Below are positions 43,906-51,806 of a DNA stretch of 64,000 bases, one piece after another; within the stretch, counting starts at the first letter, position 1; every line of letters starts with the position of its first letter. The position numbers and the translations under genes are program-made. Source of the DNA: Alphaproteobacteria bacterium (GTDB taxonomy: Bacteria; Pseudomonadota; Alphaproteobacteria; CALKHQ01); assembly GCA_041396705.1 (NCBI GenBank), contig JAWKYB010000014.1, positions 1-64,000 of the forward strand, given 5' to 3'. Under the pieces are notes generated by a model. It did no database searches. It saw only the letters and a program-made list of their open reading frames with translations, and was not told the DNA's origin.

Positions 43906-44974
43906 CCCGGCTGCCGGCCGCCGCCCGCCGCCGCGCGGCGACCGCGCCGGCGAGGCGGTCCAGCACCGCCACGGTGTCGTCCCAGCCGATGCAGCCGTCG
44001 GTGACGCTCTGGCCGTAGACCAGCGGCTTGCCCGCCTCCAGTTCCTGGCGCCCCGCAACCAGGTTGCTCTCCACCATCACGCCGATGATACGGCCGTCGC
44101 CGGCGGCGAGCTGCGCCGCGACGTCGTCCACCACCTTCGGCTGGTTCTCCGGCTTCTTGGCGCTGTTGGCGTGGCTGGCGTCGATCATCACCTGCGGCCG
44201 CAGCCCGGCGCCTTCCAGCGCCGCGCAGGCCTCGTCGACGCTGGCGGCATCGTAGTTCGGCGCCTTGCCGCCGCGCAGGATGACGTGGCAGTCCGCATTG
44301 CCGGCCGTCTCGGCGATGGCGCACTGGCCCGCCTTGGTCACCGCCAGGAAATGGTGAGGCTGCGAGGCGGCACGGATCGCGTCGATGGCGATGCGCACGT
44401 TGCCGTCGGTGCCGTTCTTGAACCCGACCGGGCAGGAAAGCCCCGACGCCATCTCGCGATGGATCTGGCTTTCGGTCGTGCGCGCGCCGATCGCGCCCCA
44501 GCCGACCAGGTCGGCGATGTACTGCGGCGTGGTGGTGTCGAGATATTCGCAGCCGGCCGGCAGGCCGAGGTGGTTGATGTCGGCGAGCAGGCCGCGCGCC
44601 AGCCGCAGTCCCTTGTCGATGTGGAAGCTGCCATCGAGGTCGGGATCGTTGATCAGGCCCTTCCAGCCGACGGTCGTCCGCGGCTTCTCGAAATAGACCC
44701 GCATGACGATCTCCAGGTCGCCGGCCAGACGGCGGCGCTGTTCGGCCAGCCGCGCGGCATAATCCATCGCCGCCGCCGGGTCGTGGATCGAGCACGGCCC
44801 AATCACCACGGCCAGCCGGTCGTCTGACCCGGTCAGGATGCCGTGCAGCGCGCGTCGCGTCGCGGTCACGGTCGCAGTTGCGGCATCGCTGCGCGGATGC
44901 TCGGCCATCACCTCGGCCGGCGTGCTCAGCGCCTTGATCGCACGGATGCGGATATCGTCGGTATTGTCCGGCAC
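43883..44974 (-). CDS. aroG: 3-deoxy-D-arabino-heptulosonate 7-phosphate synthase (class I)
   Basis: 363 residues. It condenses phosphoenolpyruvate and erythrose 4-phosphate in the first step of aromatic amino acid synthesis. Class I (AroFGH-type) signatures are VVIGPCSIHDPAAAMDYA, RVYFEKPRTTVGWKGLINDP, GFKNGTDGN and MIDASHANSAKKPENQ. The GTG at 44974, with GAGGAG upstream, is the likely start. Which of the Tyr-, Phe- or Trp-sensitive isozymes it is cannot be told from sequence alone, but the Tyr/Phe-rich leader upstream points to tyrosine or phenylalanine control. aroG is used here as a generic symbol. Confidence 0.93.
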   Translation of the reverse strand: MPDNTDDIRIRAIKALSTPAEVMAEHPRSDAATATVTATRRALHGILTGSDDRLAVVIGPCSIHDPAAAMDYAARLAEQRRRLAGDLEIVMRVYFEKPRTTVGWKGLINDPDLDGSFHIDKGLRLARGLLADINHLGLPAGCEYLDTTTPQYIADLVGWGAIGARTTESQIHREMASGLSCPVGFKNGTDGNVRIAIDAIRAASQPHHFLAVTKAGQCAIAETAGNADCHVILRGGKAPNYDAASVDEACAALEGAGLRPQVMIDASHANSAKKPENQPKVVDDVAAQLAAGDGRIIGVMVESNLVAGRQELEAGKPLVYGQSVTDGCIGWDDTVAVLDRLAGAVAARRRAAAGSRVSSRASA

Positions 44975-45010
44975 GGTCTTGCTCCTCTCAGGGGTCCCGG
45001 CCGGCGGCAC

Positions 45011-45039
45011 AAAAAAACCGCCAGGGGGATCTGGCGGTT
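45011..45039 (-). terminator. intrinsic terminator in the DAHP synthase leader (putative attenuator)
   Basis: Read on the minus strand: AACCGCCAG, loop ATCCCC, CTGGCGGTT, then five more T, so the T-run totals seven. A 9-bp perfect stem. It lies 26 nt after the stop of the Tyr-rich leader ORF and 37 nt before the GTG start of the enzyme gene. The upstream leader segment CTGGC...GGTTGC (45094-45076) is complementary to GCAACC and GCCAG at the terminator's 5' side, allowing an alternative antiterminator fold. Confidence 0.88.
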
Positions 45040-45064
45040 GCTTGGGTTCCTCGTCGCTGTCTGA

Positions 45065-45142
45065 TCAGTCCGCGCGCAACCCATCCCCCGCCAGAGGCAG
45101 CGGATAGCTAAAGTAATAATAGCTGACGGACGCGTTGATCAT
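45065..45142 (-). CDS. Tyr/Phe-rich leader peptide of the DAHP synthase gene (putative attenuator, leaderless)
   Basis: 25 codons starting at the ATG at 45142. Residues 8-13 are YYYFSY: four Tyr and one Phe within six codons. The ORF stops at 45065, the terminator begins 26 nt on, and the enzyme gene follows. Codons 17-23 contain CTGGC and GGTTGC, which can pair with GCCAG and GCAACC at the base of the terminator. Stalling at the Tyr codons would leave this segment free, while full translation would mask it. The ATG is 6 nt after a TATGAT -10 element and has no ribosome site, so the transcript probably starts on the ATG. Confidence 0.75.
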   Translation of the reverse strand: MINASVSYYYFSYPLPLAGDGLRAD

Positions 45143-45148
45143 GGCCGG

Positions 45149-45177
45149 ATCATAGCGCGCTTCGGCCGCCGAGTCAC
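45149..45177 (-). promoter_or_regulatory. putative promoter of the DAHP synthase leader
   Basis: Minus strand: GTGACT (45177-45172), 17-nt spacer, TATGAT (45154-45149). The -10 matches the consensus at five of six positions. The leader ATG begins 6 nt after it, which places +1 at or beside the A of the ATG. Confidence 0.6.
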
Positions 45178-45217
45178 CGCCCGAATCGGCCGCCGGGCGC
45201 CGTGCCCGCTCCGGACG

Positions 45218-46450
45218 TCAGGCCGCGGCCGGCTGGCGGCGCAGGCGCTCCACCGGTGCGTCGCCCATCGGCAGGTGGATCAGCGCGGCGGCAACGCCGA
45301 GCGCGACAGCGATCCACCAGACCGTATCGTAGGAGCCGGTCCGCTCGAACAGCAACCCGCCCAGCCAGACGCCGATGAAGGCGCCGACCTGATGGCTGAG
45401 GAAGACGATGCCGAAAAGGGTCGATATGTAGCGCGGGCCGAACAGCTGTGCGACCAGCCCGGTGGTCAGCGGGACGGTGCTGAGCCAGAGGAAGCCGATC
45501 GCCGCGGCGAAGACCAGCACGCTGACGGTCGACGGCGGCACCAGCAGGAAGCCCAGGATCACCACCGCCCGGGTGCCGTAGAGCAGGCTGAGCAGGTATT
45601 TCTTGCGGTAGCGTCCGCCGAGCGCCCCGGCGGTCAACGTGCCGAGGATGTTGAACAGCCCGACCAGGCCCAGCGCCCACGCAGCCACCTGCGGGTCGAG
45701 ACCCGACACCTCGACATAGCCCGGCAGGTGGGTGGCGATGAACGCGACATGGAAGCCGCAGACGAAGAAGCCGGCGGTGAGCAGCCAGTAGCCGGAATGG
45801 CCGCTGGCCTCGCGCAGGGCGGCACGCAGCGTCTGTTGCGGCGCGTCGGCCGCGCCGTCGTGCTGCGGCTTGCCGATCAGCGCCAGCGCGCACGGGATCA
45901 TCACCAGCACCGCGGCGGCATAGATCAGCAGGGCATTCGACCAGCCCAGCGCGTCGATCAGCGCCTGGCCGGTCGGCGCGATGGCGAACTGACCGAACGA
46001 CCCCATCGCGCTGCCGAGGCCCAGCGCCATGCTGCGCTTCTCCGGCGGATAGGCCCGGCCGATCGCGCCCAGCACCACGGCGAAGGCGGTGCCGCTGAGG
46101 CCCATGCCGATGATCAGGCCGGCGCCGACGTGGAACACGATCTCCCATCCCGGCATTGCCATGATCAGCAGGCCGGCAAAATACAGCAGCGCGCCCAAGA
46201 TCACCGTGCGCGCGGTGCCATAGCGGTCGGCCAGCGCGCCGAACACCGGCTGGAACACACCCCACAGCAGGTTCTGCAGCGCGATCGCCAGCGAGAACGA
46301 GGCGACGCCCCAGCCCAGGCTGTCGTTCCACGGCTCGATGAACAGGCCGAAGCTCTGCCGCACGCCCAGATTGAGCGACAGGATCAGGCCGCCGCAGACG
46401 AGGACCACGACGGGGGCCACGGCGGGCGCGGCGGCACGGGCGATGGACAT
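45218..46450 (-). CDS. MFS transporter
   Basis: 410 residues with 12 predicted transmembrane helices in two halves. The loop between helices 2 and 3 carries the MFS signature FGALADRYGTART. The C-terminal half begins after a central cytoplasmic loop (KPQHDGAADAPQQ). It resembles oxalate/formate- or monocarboxylate-type permeases (OFA/MCT group); the substrate is not predictable. The ATG at 46450 follows GGCAGGAGC. It is divergent from hemB and ends 41 nt past the promoter of the DAHP synthase leader. Confidence 0.88.
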   Translation of the reverse strand: MSIARAAAPAVAPVVVLVCGGLILSLNLGVRQSFGLFIEPWNDSLGWGVASFSLAIALQNLLWGVFQPVFGALADRYGTARTVILGALLYFAGLLIMAMPGWEIVFHVGAGLIIGMGLSGTAFAVVLGAIGRAYPPEKRSMALGLGSAMGSFGQFAIAPTGQALIDALGWSNALLIYAAAVLVMIPCALALIGKPQHDGAADAPQQTLRAALREASGHSGYWLLTAGFFVCGFHVAFIATHLPGYVEVSGLDPQVAAWALGLVGLFNILGTLTAGALGGRYRKKYLLSLLYGTRAVVILGFLLVPPSTVSVLVFAAAIGFLWLSTVPLTTGLVAQLFGPRYISTLFGIVFLSHQVGAFIGVWLGGLLFERTGSYDTVWWIAVALGVAAALIHLPMGDAPVERLRRQPAAA

Positions 46451-46584
46451 GGCTCGGATGCTCCTGCCGCCTCACTTAGAGCCGCGCGCGAGGCAAGAAA
46501 AGCGCGATATTGCATCGATTGCACCGCTTGAACGGCGCGCGGGCGGTGTGTAGGCCTGTCGGCAACGACAAACGGAGCACGCCC

Positions 46585-47606
46585 ATGCCCGCCCACCGCA
46601 GCGAAGACGGCGGCCGTCCCCTGGCCGGATTTCCGCGCAGCCGGCCGCGCCGTCTGCGCCAGGCGCCGTGGATCCGCGCCCTGGTCCGCGAGACCGAGCT
46701 GCGTCCGGCCGACCTGATCTGGCCGCTGTTCGTGATCGAGGGCCGCAACGTGGCCGAGCCGGTGCCGTCGATGCCCGGCGTCGAGCGGCTGTCGGTCGAT
46801 CGCGCGGTCAAGGCGGCCACGCGTGCCGCCGGTCTCGGCATCCCGATGCTGGCGCTGTTCCCGGCGCTGGACCCGGCGCTGCGTAGCCTCGATGCGCGCG
46901 AGGCGATGAATCCGGACAACCTGGTCTGCCGTGCCGCCCGGGCGATCAAGGACGCGGTGCCGGAGATCGGGCTGATGGGCGACGTCGCGCTCGATCCTAC
47001 ACTACCCATGGCCACGACGGCGTCATGGAGCACGGGCGCATCGTCAACGACGCCACCGTGTCGATACTGTGCAGCCAGTCGCTGACGCTGGCCGCGGCCG
47101 GCTTCGAGGTGATCGCGCCGTCCGACATGATGGACGGCCGCATCGGCGCCATTCGCGATGCGCTTGACCGCGGCGGGTTCCAGGACCGGATGATCATGGC
47201 CTATGCCGCCAAATATGCCTCGGCGTTCTACGGCCCGTTCCGCGATGCAGTCCGTTCCACCGGCGCGCTGAAGGGCGACAAGCGCACCTACCAGCTCGAC
47301 TACGGCAATGGCGACGAAGCGATGTACGAGATCGCGCTCGACCTGGCCGAGGGCGCCGACATGGTGATGGTCAAGCCGGGCATGCCCTATCTCGACATCG
47401 TGCGCCGCGCCAAGGAGCGATTCGGCGCGCCGACCTTCGCCTATCAGGTCAGCGGCGAATATGCCATGCTGTGCGCCGCCGCCGCCCAGGGCTGGCTGGA
47501 CCGCGACCGGGTCGTGATCGAGGCCCTCTCCGGTTTCAAGCGGGCCGGCGCCGACGGCGTGCTGACCTATTTCGCGGTCGAGGCCGCCGAGACGTTGAAC
47601 CGCTGA
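46585..47606 (+). pseudogene. hemB: delta-aminolevulinic acid dehydratase (porphobilinogen synthase), one-base frameshift
   Basis: The enzyme joins two 5-aminolevulinate molecules to porphobilinogen in heme synthesis. The first 137 codons (PWIRALVRETELRPADLIWP to LMGDVALDP) are intact. Then one C is missing from a short C run at about 46996-46997, where Asp-Pro-Tyr-Thr-Thr-His is expected. The next frame carries on without loss (HGHDGVMEHGRIVNDATV), including the two catalytic lysines (AAKYASAFYGPF and VMVKPGMPYLDI). Restored length is 340 residues, normal for the family. Since hemB is normally indispensable, a sequencing or assembly error is the likely cause. GGAG precedes the ATG. Confidence 0.88.
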
Positions 47607-47628
47607 GCCACCGACGCTGGACACTGCG

Positions 47629-48495
47629 ATGGGCAACAAGGACGACGACAAGAAAAAGAAGACGAAGGACGACAGGGACGGCGCGCGCCGGCGCGACCCC
47701 AAGGGCGCGGCACTGCGCGACTTCGAGTTCGGCGAATACCCCTATCGCGACCGCATGGACACGAAGGACTACGAGGAGCAGCTCCGTCTGCTGCAGATCG
47801 AGCTGCTCAAGGTCCAGCGCTGGGTGGCCGAGGCAGAGCAGAAGGTCGTCGCCGTATTCGAGGGCCGCGATGCCGCCGGCAAGGGCGGCACCATCAAGCG
47901 CTTCATGGAGCACATGAATCCGCGCGGCGCCCGCGTCGTCGCGCTGCTCAAGCCGACCGAGCGCGAGCGCAGCCAGTGGTACTTCCACCGCTATGTCGAG
48001 CACCTGCCGGCTGCAGGCGAGATCGCGCTGTTCGACCGCTCCTGGTACAACCGCGCCGGCGTCGAGAAGGTGATGGGCTTCTGCACCGACGACCAGTATC
48101 GCGAGTTCCTGCACCAGTGCCCGGAGTTCGAGCGGATGCTGGTCCGCTCCGGCCTGCACCTGATCAAATACTGGCTGACCGTGACCAAGGACGAGCAGGC
48201 GAAGCGGTTCGACGACCGCCAGAACGACCCGCTGAAGCAATGGAAGCTGTCGCCGATCGACATCGCCTCGCGCGACAAGTGGGCGGAGTACAGCGAGGCG
48301 CGCGACGCCATGTTCGATCACACCGACACCGAGCATGCGCCCTGGACGGTGATCAAGTCCGACGACAAGAAGCGGGCGCGGATCGCCTGCCTGCGCCACT
48401 TCCTGGGTTCGCTGGACTACAAGGACCGCGACGACAAGGTGGTGGTCGCGCCCGACCCGGCCATCCTGCGCGCCCGGTCGGCGATGGACGTCTGA
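47629..48495 (+). CDS. ppk2: polyphosphate kinase 2
   Basis: 288 residues, single-domain PPK2 that transfers phosphate between polyphosphate and nucleoside di- or monophosphates. Walker A is FEGRDAAGKGGTIKRF, Walker B ALFDRSWYNRAGVEKVMGF, and the lid region KYWLTVTKDEQAKRF follows. The N-terminus is rich in Lys and Asp (KDDDKKKKTKDDRD). It lies 22 nt after hemB and probably shares its transcript. Class I (ADP/GDP-phosphorylating) is favoured by length, but the class is not proven. Confidence 0.95.
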   Translation: MGNKDDDKKKKTKDDRDGARRRDPKGAALRDFEFGEYPYRDRMDTKDYEEQLRLLQIELLKVQRWVAEAEQKVVAVFEGRDAAGKGGTIKRFMEHMNPRGARVVALLKPTERERSQWYFHRYVEHLPAAGEIALFDRSWYNRAGVEKVMGFCTDDQYREFLHQCPEFERMLVRSGLHLIKYWLTVTKDEQAKRFDDRQNDPLKQWKLSPIDIASRDKWAEYSEARDAMFDHTDTEHAPWTVIKSDDKKRARIACLRHFLGSLDYKDRDDKVVVAPDPAILRARSAMDV

Positions 48496-48577
48496 GAGCG
48501 CCCGCCCTGCCGCAAAGCTGCCGCAATCGCACGGTCGGCTCTGCGGAGCGGGCGGCGACCGGGGGGCACGACGAGCG

Positions 48578-49900
48578 ATGGCGCAAGAGCTGAGGCGGAA
48601 CCTGCGGGCGCTGGAGACGACCACCAGCGCGACGCTGGCGATCATGGCGACAGGCAGCGGCTACTGGACCTATCTCGGCGTCAAGGGTCTGCTGGACGAC
48701 AACGGCCTGACGTCTCTGGGCGGCGCGGTGATCTATTCCGTCGCCGTCTCGGTCGCGATCTATGCCTTCTGGACCTACCTGATGCGCTTCCTGCCGGCGA
48801 TGACCGGCGGCGGCAGCCGGCTCGCCCTGTTCCTGGCCATGGGCCTTGGCTGCATAGGCATCGTGGCGATGTCGAGCTGGCTCAATGCCGCCGCGCTCGC
48901 CGGCTCCGCCGCGATCGAGCAGCACCTGGCCGAGGCGACGGAGGAATACCAGTCTCGGCTGGAAGCGGCGAACGAGAATGCGCTGGCCGCGCAGACCCTG
49001 CTGCCCGACCTGGAACTGGCTGCCGCGCGCTTCGCCGACCTGGCCGCGTCGGAGGAGACCAGCGGCTCGCTGACCGGCTCGGCCGGGCACGGCACCATTG
49101 TCGCGCTGCTGACCCAGACGTCGCGCCAGCTGGCCGACCTCGCCGAGCGCATCCGCGACTCCCGCGACCAGGTCGAGGACCTGTACGAGCGCGGCAGCCA
49201 GCATCTGGTGGCGATGCGGCGGCTGACCGGCAATGTCGGCCAGCGGCCGATCGACGAGCGCGCCGTGGCCTTCGCCGACGAGGCGGTCGCGCTGGTCGGG
49301 GTGATCACCGCCCTGCAGCAGAGCTCGGTCGCGCCCGCGGTCAAGCGGGCGGCAGACGACCTGGCCGAGACCTTCGTACGGCCGGCGCCCTCCGGCGGGG
49401 CCAGCGACCTCGGCCAGCGCCAGGAGGCGGTGATCGAATCCGTCGCCGATTCGGTGGAGCAGACCAGCGTCGCCCTGTCGCGCGCGGCCGGCGAGATCCT
49501 CGACCGGCCGGCGGTGCTGCCGTTCCGCTTCACTCCGGTCAGCAGCGCCGAAGCGGTGCTGCTCTATGCCGACGACTTCGTGCCGTCATGGGCTGGCGCC
49601 ATCGCGATCGACATGATGCCGGCGGTGCTGGTGCTCGTGCTGATGGTGGTCCATGGCGTCATCCGCCAGCGCGAGAGCGGCAGCGACCTCGACGGCCGCA
49701 CCCTGACCGTGGCGGAGCTGACCGGCGCGCTGGCCGCGCTGGAGCGCATCCAGGGTTCGCACGCGCTGCGCCCGGCCGCGGCCGCAACCGAAGCCGCGTC
49801 CGACGACGCGAGCGCAGCCGGCCGTGACGGCGCCGCCGAGCCGTCGGCCTCGGTGACCGCGATCCACCGGCCGCGCCAGCCGGGCGGGCCGGCGGCATGA
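48578..49900 (+). CDS. polytopic membrane protein with long periplasmic or cytoplasmic coiled-coil region
   Basis: 440 residues with no family I recognise. Three hydrophobic segments lie in the first 115 residues (LAIMATGSGYWTYLGVKGLL, AVIYSVAVSVAIYAFWTYLM, LALFLAMGLGCIGIVAMSSW). A 200-residue helical stretch with Glu/Ala/Leu heptads (EYQSRLEAANENALAAQTLL, RQLADLAERIRDSRDQVEDL) follows. A fourth helix (WAGAIAIDMMPAVLVLVLMV) and an Ala/Asp-rich tail close it. Its stop overlaps the start of the ClpP-like gene (ATGA), so the two gene products probably act together. Confidence 0.7.
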   Translation: MAQELRRNLRALETTTSATLAIMATGSGYWTYLGVKGLLDDNGLTSLGGAVIYSVAVSVAIYAFWTYLMRFLPAMTGGGSRLALFLAMGLGCIGIVAMSSWLNAAALAGSAAIEQHLAEATEEYQSRLEAANENALAAQTLLPDLELAAARFADLAASEETSGSLTGSAGHGTIVALLTQTSRQLADLAERIRDSRDQVEDLYERGSQHLVAMRRLTGNVGQRPIDERAVAFADEAVALVGVITALQQSSVAPAVKRAADDLAETFVRPAPSGGASDLGQRQEAVIESVADSVEQTSVALSRAAGEILDRPAVLPFRFTPVSSAEAVLLYADDFVPSWAGAIAIDMMPAVLVLVLMVVHGVIRQRESGSDLDGRTLTVAELTGALAALERIQGSHALRPAAAATEAASDDASAAGRDGAAEPSASVTAIHRPRQPGGPAA

Positions 49901-50757
49901 CCGCGCCGGTACTGGCCAAGGCGCCGCCGGCCCTGGTCCAGGTGCTGACCGCGCCGATCTGGCTGGTGGCACTTGCCGCGATGCTGGGTGCTGCCGCACT
50001 GGTGGTTTTCGACCTGTCCGCCGCCGTGGGAACCGCCGTCGAGGATCGGCCCGGTCTGCCGCTGCCGGAGACGCTGGTCACCGCGCCGGGCTCCGGCGCA
50101 CCGTCGATCCTCGACCCGTTCGTCAGTCCGCCCGCACCCGGCGACAACGTGCGCCCCTATTCGCCGTCGGTGCGGCCGCTGGCACCCGAGCGCGGCCAGC
50201 CGCAGCTGCCGTTCGGCGGCGAGCCGCTGCCGGTCAGCCAGGCGGCGATGCAGTTCAGCCTGCACCAGGCCGGTGGCGTGACCTACATCCTGGCGGCCGG
50301 TCGGATCGCCCCCGGCAGCGCGCAGGACCTGCTGGGCTTCGACATCGACCACGACCGCAAGGCGACGCTGGTCGTGTTCGACAGCCCGGGCGGATCGGTA
50401 ACCGAGGCTATGCAGATGGGCGCGGTCATCCGTGCCCGCGGCCTCGACACCATGGTGGTCGACGACGGGCTATGCGCCTCGTCCTGCCCGCTGGCCTTCG
50501 CCGGCGGGGTCCGGCGCATCGCCTTTGCCGGCAGCTGGATCGGCGTCCACCGCGCCTTCATCACCGAGGGCGGCGGCGACACCCAGAGCGGCCTGCGCCA
50601 GGGCCAGCAGGTCGCCGCGGCCTGCATGCGCCACCTGGAACAGCTCGGCGTGGACCCGCGGGCCTGGATTCCCGCCCTGTCGACGTCCTGGGACGACATC
50701 TATTTCTTCACGGCCGACCAGCTGACCACCTTCGCCTTCGCGACCGAGATCCGCTGA
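49897..50757 (+). CDS. membrane-anchored ClpP/crotonase-fold protein (COG3904-like)
   Basis: 286 residues. A TM anchor (LTAPIWLVALAAMLGAAALV, residues about 17-36) is followed by a Pro-rich linker and a ClpP-like domain. The family's oxyanion loop appears as FDSPGGSVTEAMQMG and the putative nucleophile serine in CASSCPLAFAGG, followed by IGVHRAFITEGG. The domain is related to signal peptide peptidase and NfeD-type proteases. Translation is coupled to the preceding membrane protein by an ATGA overlap. A membrane-linked protease with a coiled-coil partner is inferred. Confidence 0.8.
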   Translation: MTAPVLAKAPPALVQVLTAPIWLVALAAMLGAAALVVFDLSAAVGTAVEDRPGLPLPETLVTAPGSGAPSILDPFVSPPAPGDNVRPYSPSVRPLAPERGQPQLPFGGEPLPVSQAAMQFSLHQAGGVTYILAAGRIAPGSAQDLLGFDIDHDRKATLVVFDSPGGSVTEAMQMGAVIRARGLDTMVVDDGLCASSCPLAFAGGVRRIAFAGSWIGVHRAFITEGGGDTQSGLRQGQQVAAACMRHLEQLGVDPRAWIPALSTSWDDIYFFTADQLTTFAFATEIR

Positions 50758-50762
50758 CCGGC

Positions 50763-51254
50763 CTACGCGGCCGCCGGGCGCGGCGCCACGGTCAGCTCGA
50801 TCAGCTCCGATGCATAGTCCGCCGGACTGGCCGGCATGCTGGCCCGCACCGCCGGCCGGGCCGTTTCGATCGTCTTCGCCAGCTTGGTCACCTTGGTCAG
50901 GATCGTCTTCGCGTTGTACGGCTTGGCGATGAAGTCGGTGACGCCGAATTCCTTCGCCCGCAAAATCGAGTCCACGTCGGACTTGGCCGTCACCATGACG
51001 AAGGGCAGCTGCGCGTGGCGCTCGCGCACGCGGCGCAGGAAGTGCAGCCCGCTCACTTCCGGCATCCGCCAGTCGCACATCACGATGTCGACCGGCTCGA
51101 CGCCGCGCTCCAGCGTGGCGAAGGCCTGCTTGGCATCGGTCGCGTCCAGTACCTTGCCGACCCCGATCCGGTTCAGCACCATCTTCAGCAGGTTGATTGC
51201 GCCGACGTTGTCGTCGACAATCAGGACACAGAGGTCGGCCATCTCTTTTGCCAT
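50763..51254 (-). CDS. response regulator (CheY-like receiver with C-terminal tail)
   Basis: 163 residues. The receiver domain has VLIVDDNV, phosphoacceptor Asp in IVMCDWRMPEVSG, Thr in MVTAKSD and Lys in FIAKPYN. A 30-residue tail follows, without a known output domain. The ATG at 51254 lies 1 nt after the stop of the upstream Hpt-like gene; ATG 51242 is an alternative. It resembles the receiver at 7177-7563 (shared CDWxMP). Confidence 0.88.
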   Translation of the reverse strand: MAKEMADLCVLIVDDNVGAINLLKMVLNRIGVGKVLDATDAKQAFATLERGVEPVDIVMCDWRMPEVSGLHFLRRVRERHAQLPFVMVTAKSDVDSILRAKEFGVTDFIAKPYNAKTILTKVTKLAKTIETARPAVRASMPASPADYASELIELTVAPRPAAA

Positions 51255-51255
51255 T

Positions 51256-51684
51256 TCAGTGCGATTCCGTCTGGGCCGCCGGGTACCGCGTCTCCAGCCG
51301 CGACGCGGCGGCTTCGATAGCGCCGAGCAACCGCGGCAGCAGCGCCTCGATCCGCGCGTCGCATCTGCCGTCGCTCGCCAGTTCTAGTTCGGCCGCCAGC
51401 CGGTGCGCCCTTGCCATGCCCAGCCCGCCACAGGTCGACGCCAGGTCGTGCGCCAGTGCGGCCACCCGGGCCGACGGTCCGTGGGAACCGGCCTCCGCCA
51501 ACGCACCCGCCGACCGGCGCGCCGCATGGCACTGGCCGGACAGGAAACGGGCGAAATCGGGCTCCGTGAAGAACGAGCGCCAATCGTCGACGATCACCTG
51601 GTCGATTTCAGGAAGCTCGTCAAAGCCCACACAGGCATCCCCGAAAAATTCAACTGCATTGACTTGAACTTTGTCCGACGACAT
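51256..51684 (-). CDS. Hpt-like phosphotransfer protein
   Basis: 142 residues, helical. The segment RVAALAHDLASTCGGLGM resembles the Hpt motif (AHxLKGxxxxxG), with His in the right place; the usual Lys-Gly after it is replaced by Ala-Ser, so activity is uncertain. The receiver gene follows 1 nt later, so the two form one unit. No histidine kinase is adjacent. The ATG at 51684 has GGGGG upstream. The promoter region (51690-51800) is AT-rich. Confidence 0.65.
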   Translation of the reverse strand: MSSDKVQVNAVEFFGDACVGFDELPEIDQVIVDDWRSFFTEPDFARFLSGQCHAARRSAGALAEAGSHGPSARVAALAHDLASTCGGLGMARAHRLAAELELASDGRCDARIEALLPRLLGAIEAAASRLETRYPAAQTESH

Positions 51685-51806
51685 CACAACCCCCACGGTA
51701 TTTATTGATGTTCACCGTATTCGTTTTGTGAATATATGAGGATGTTTGGACAACCGCAATACAATATCGGTTTGGTTTTCGCTCAAATTATAGCTTTATT
51801 GTACCT

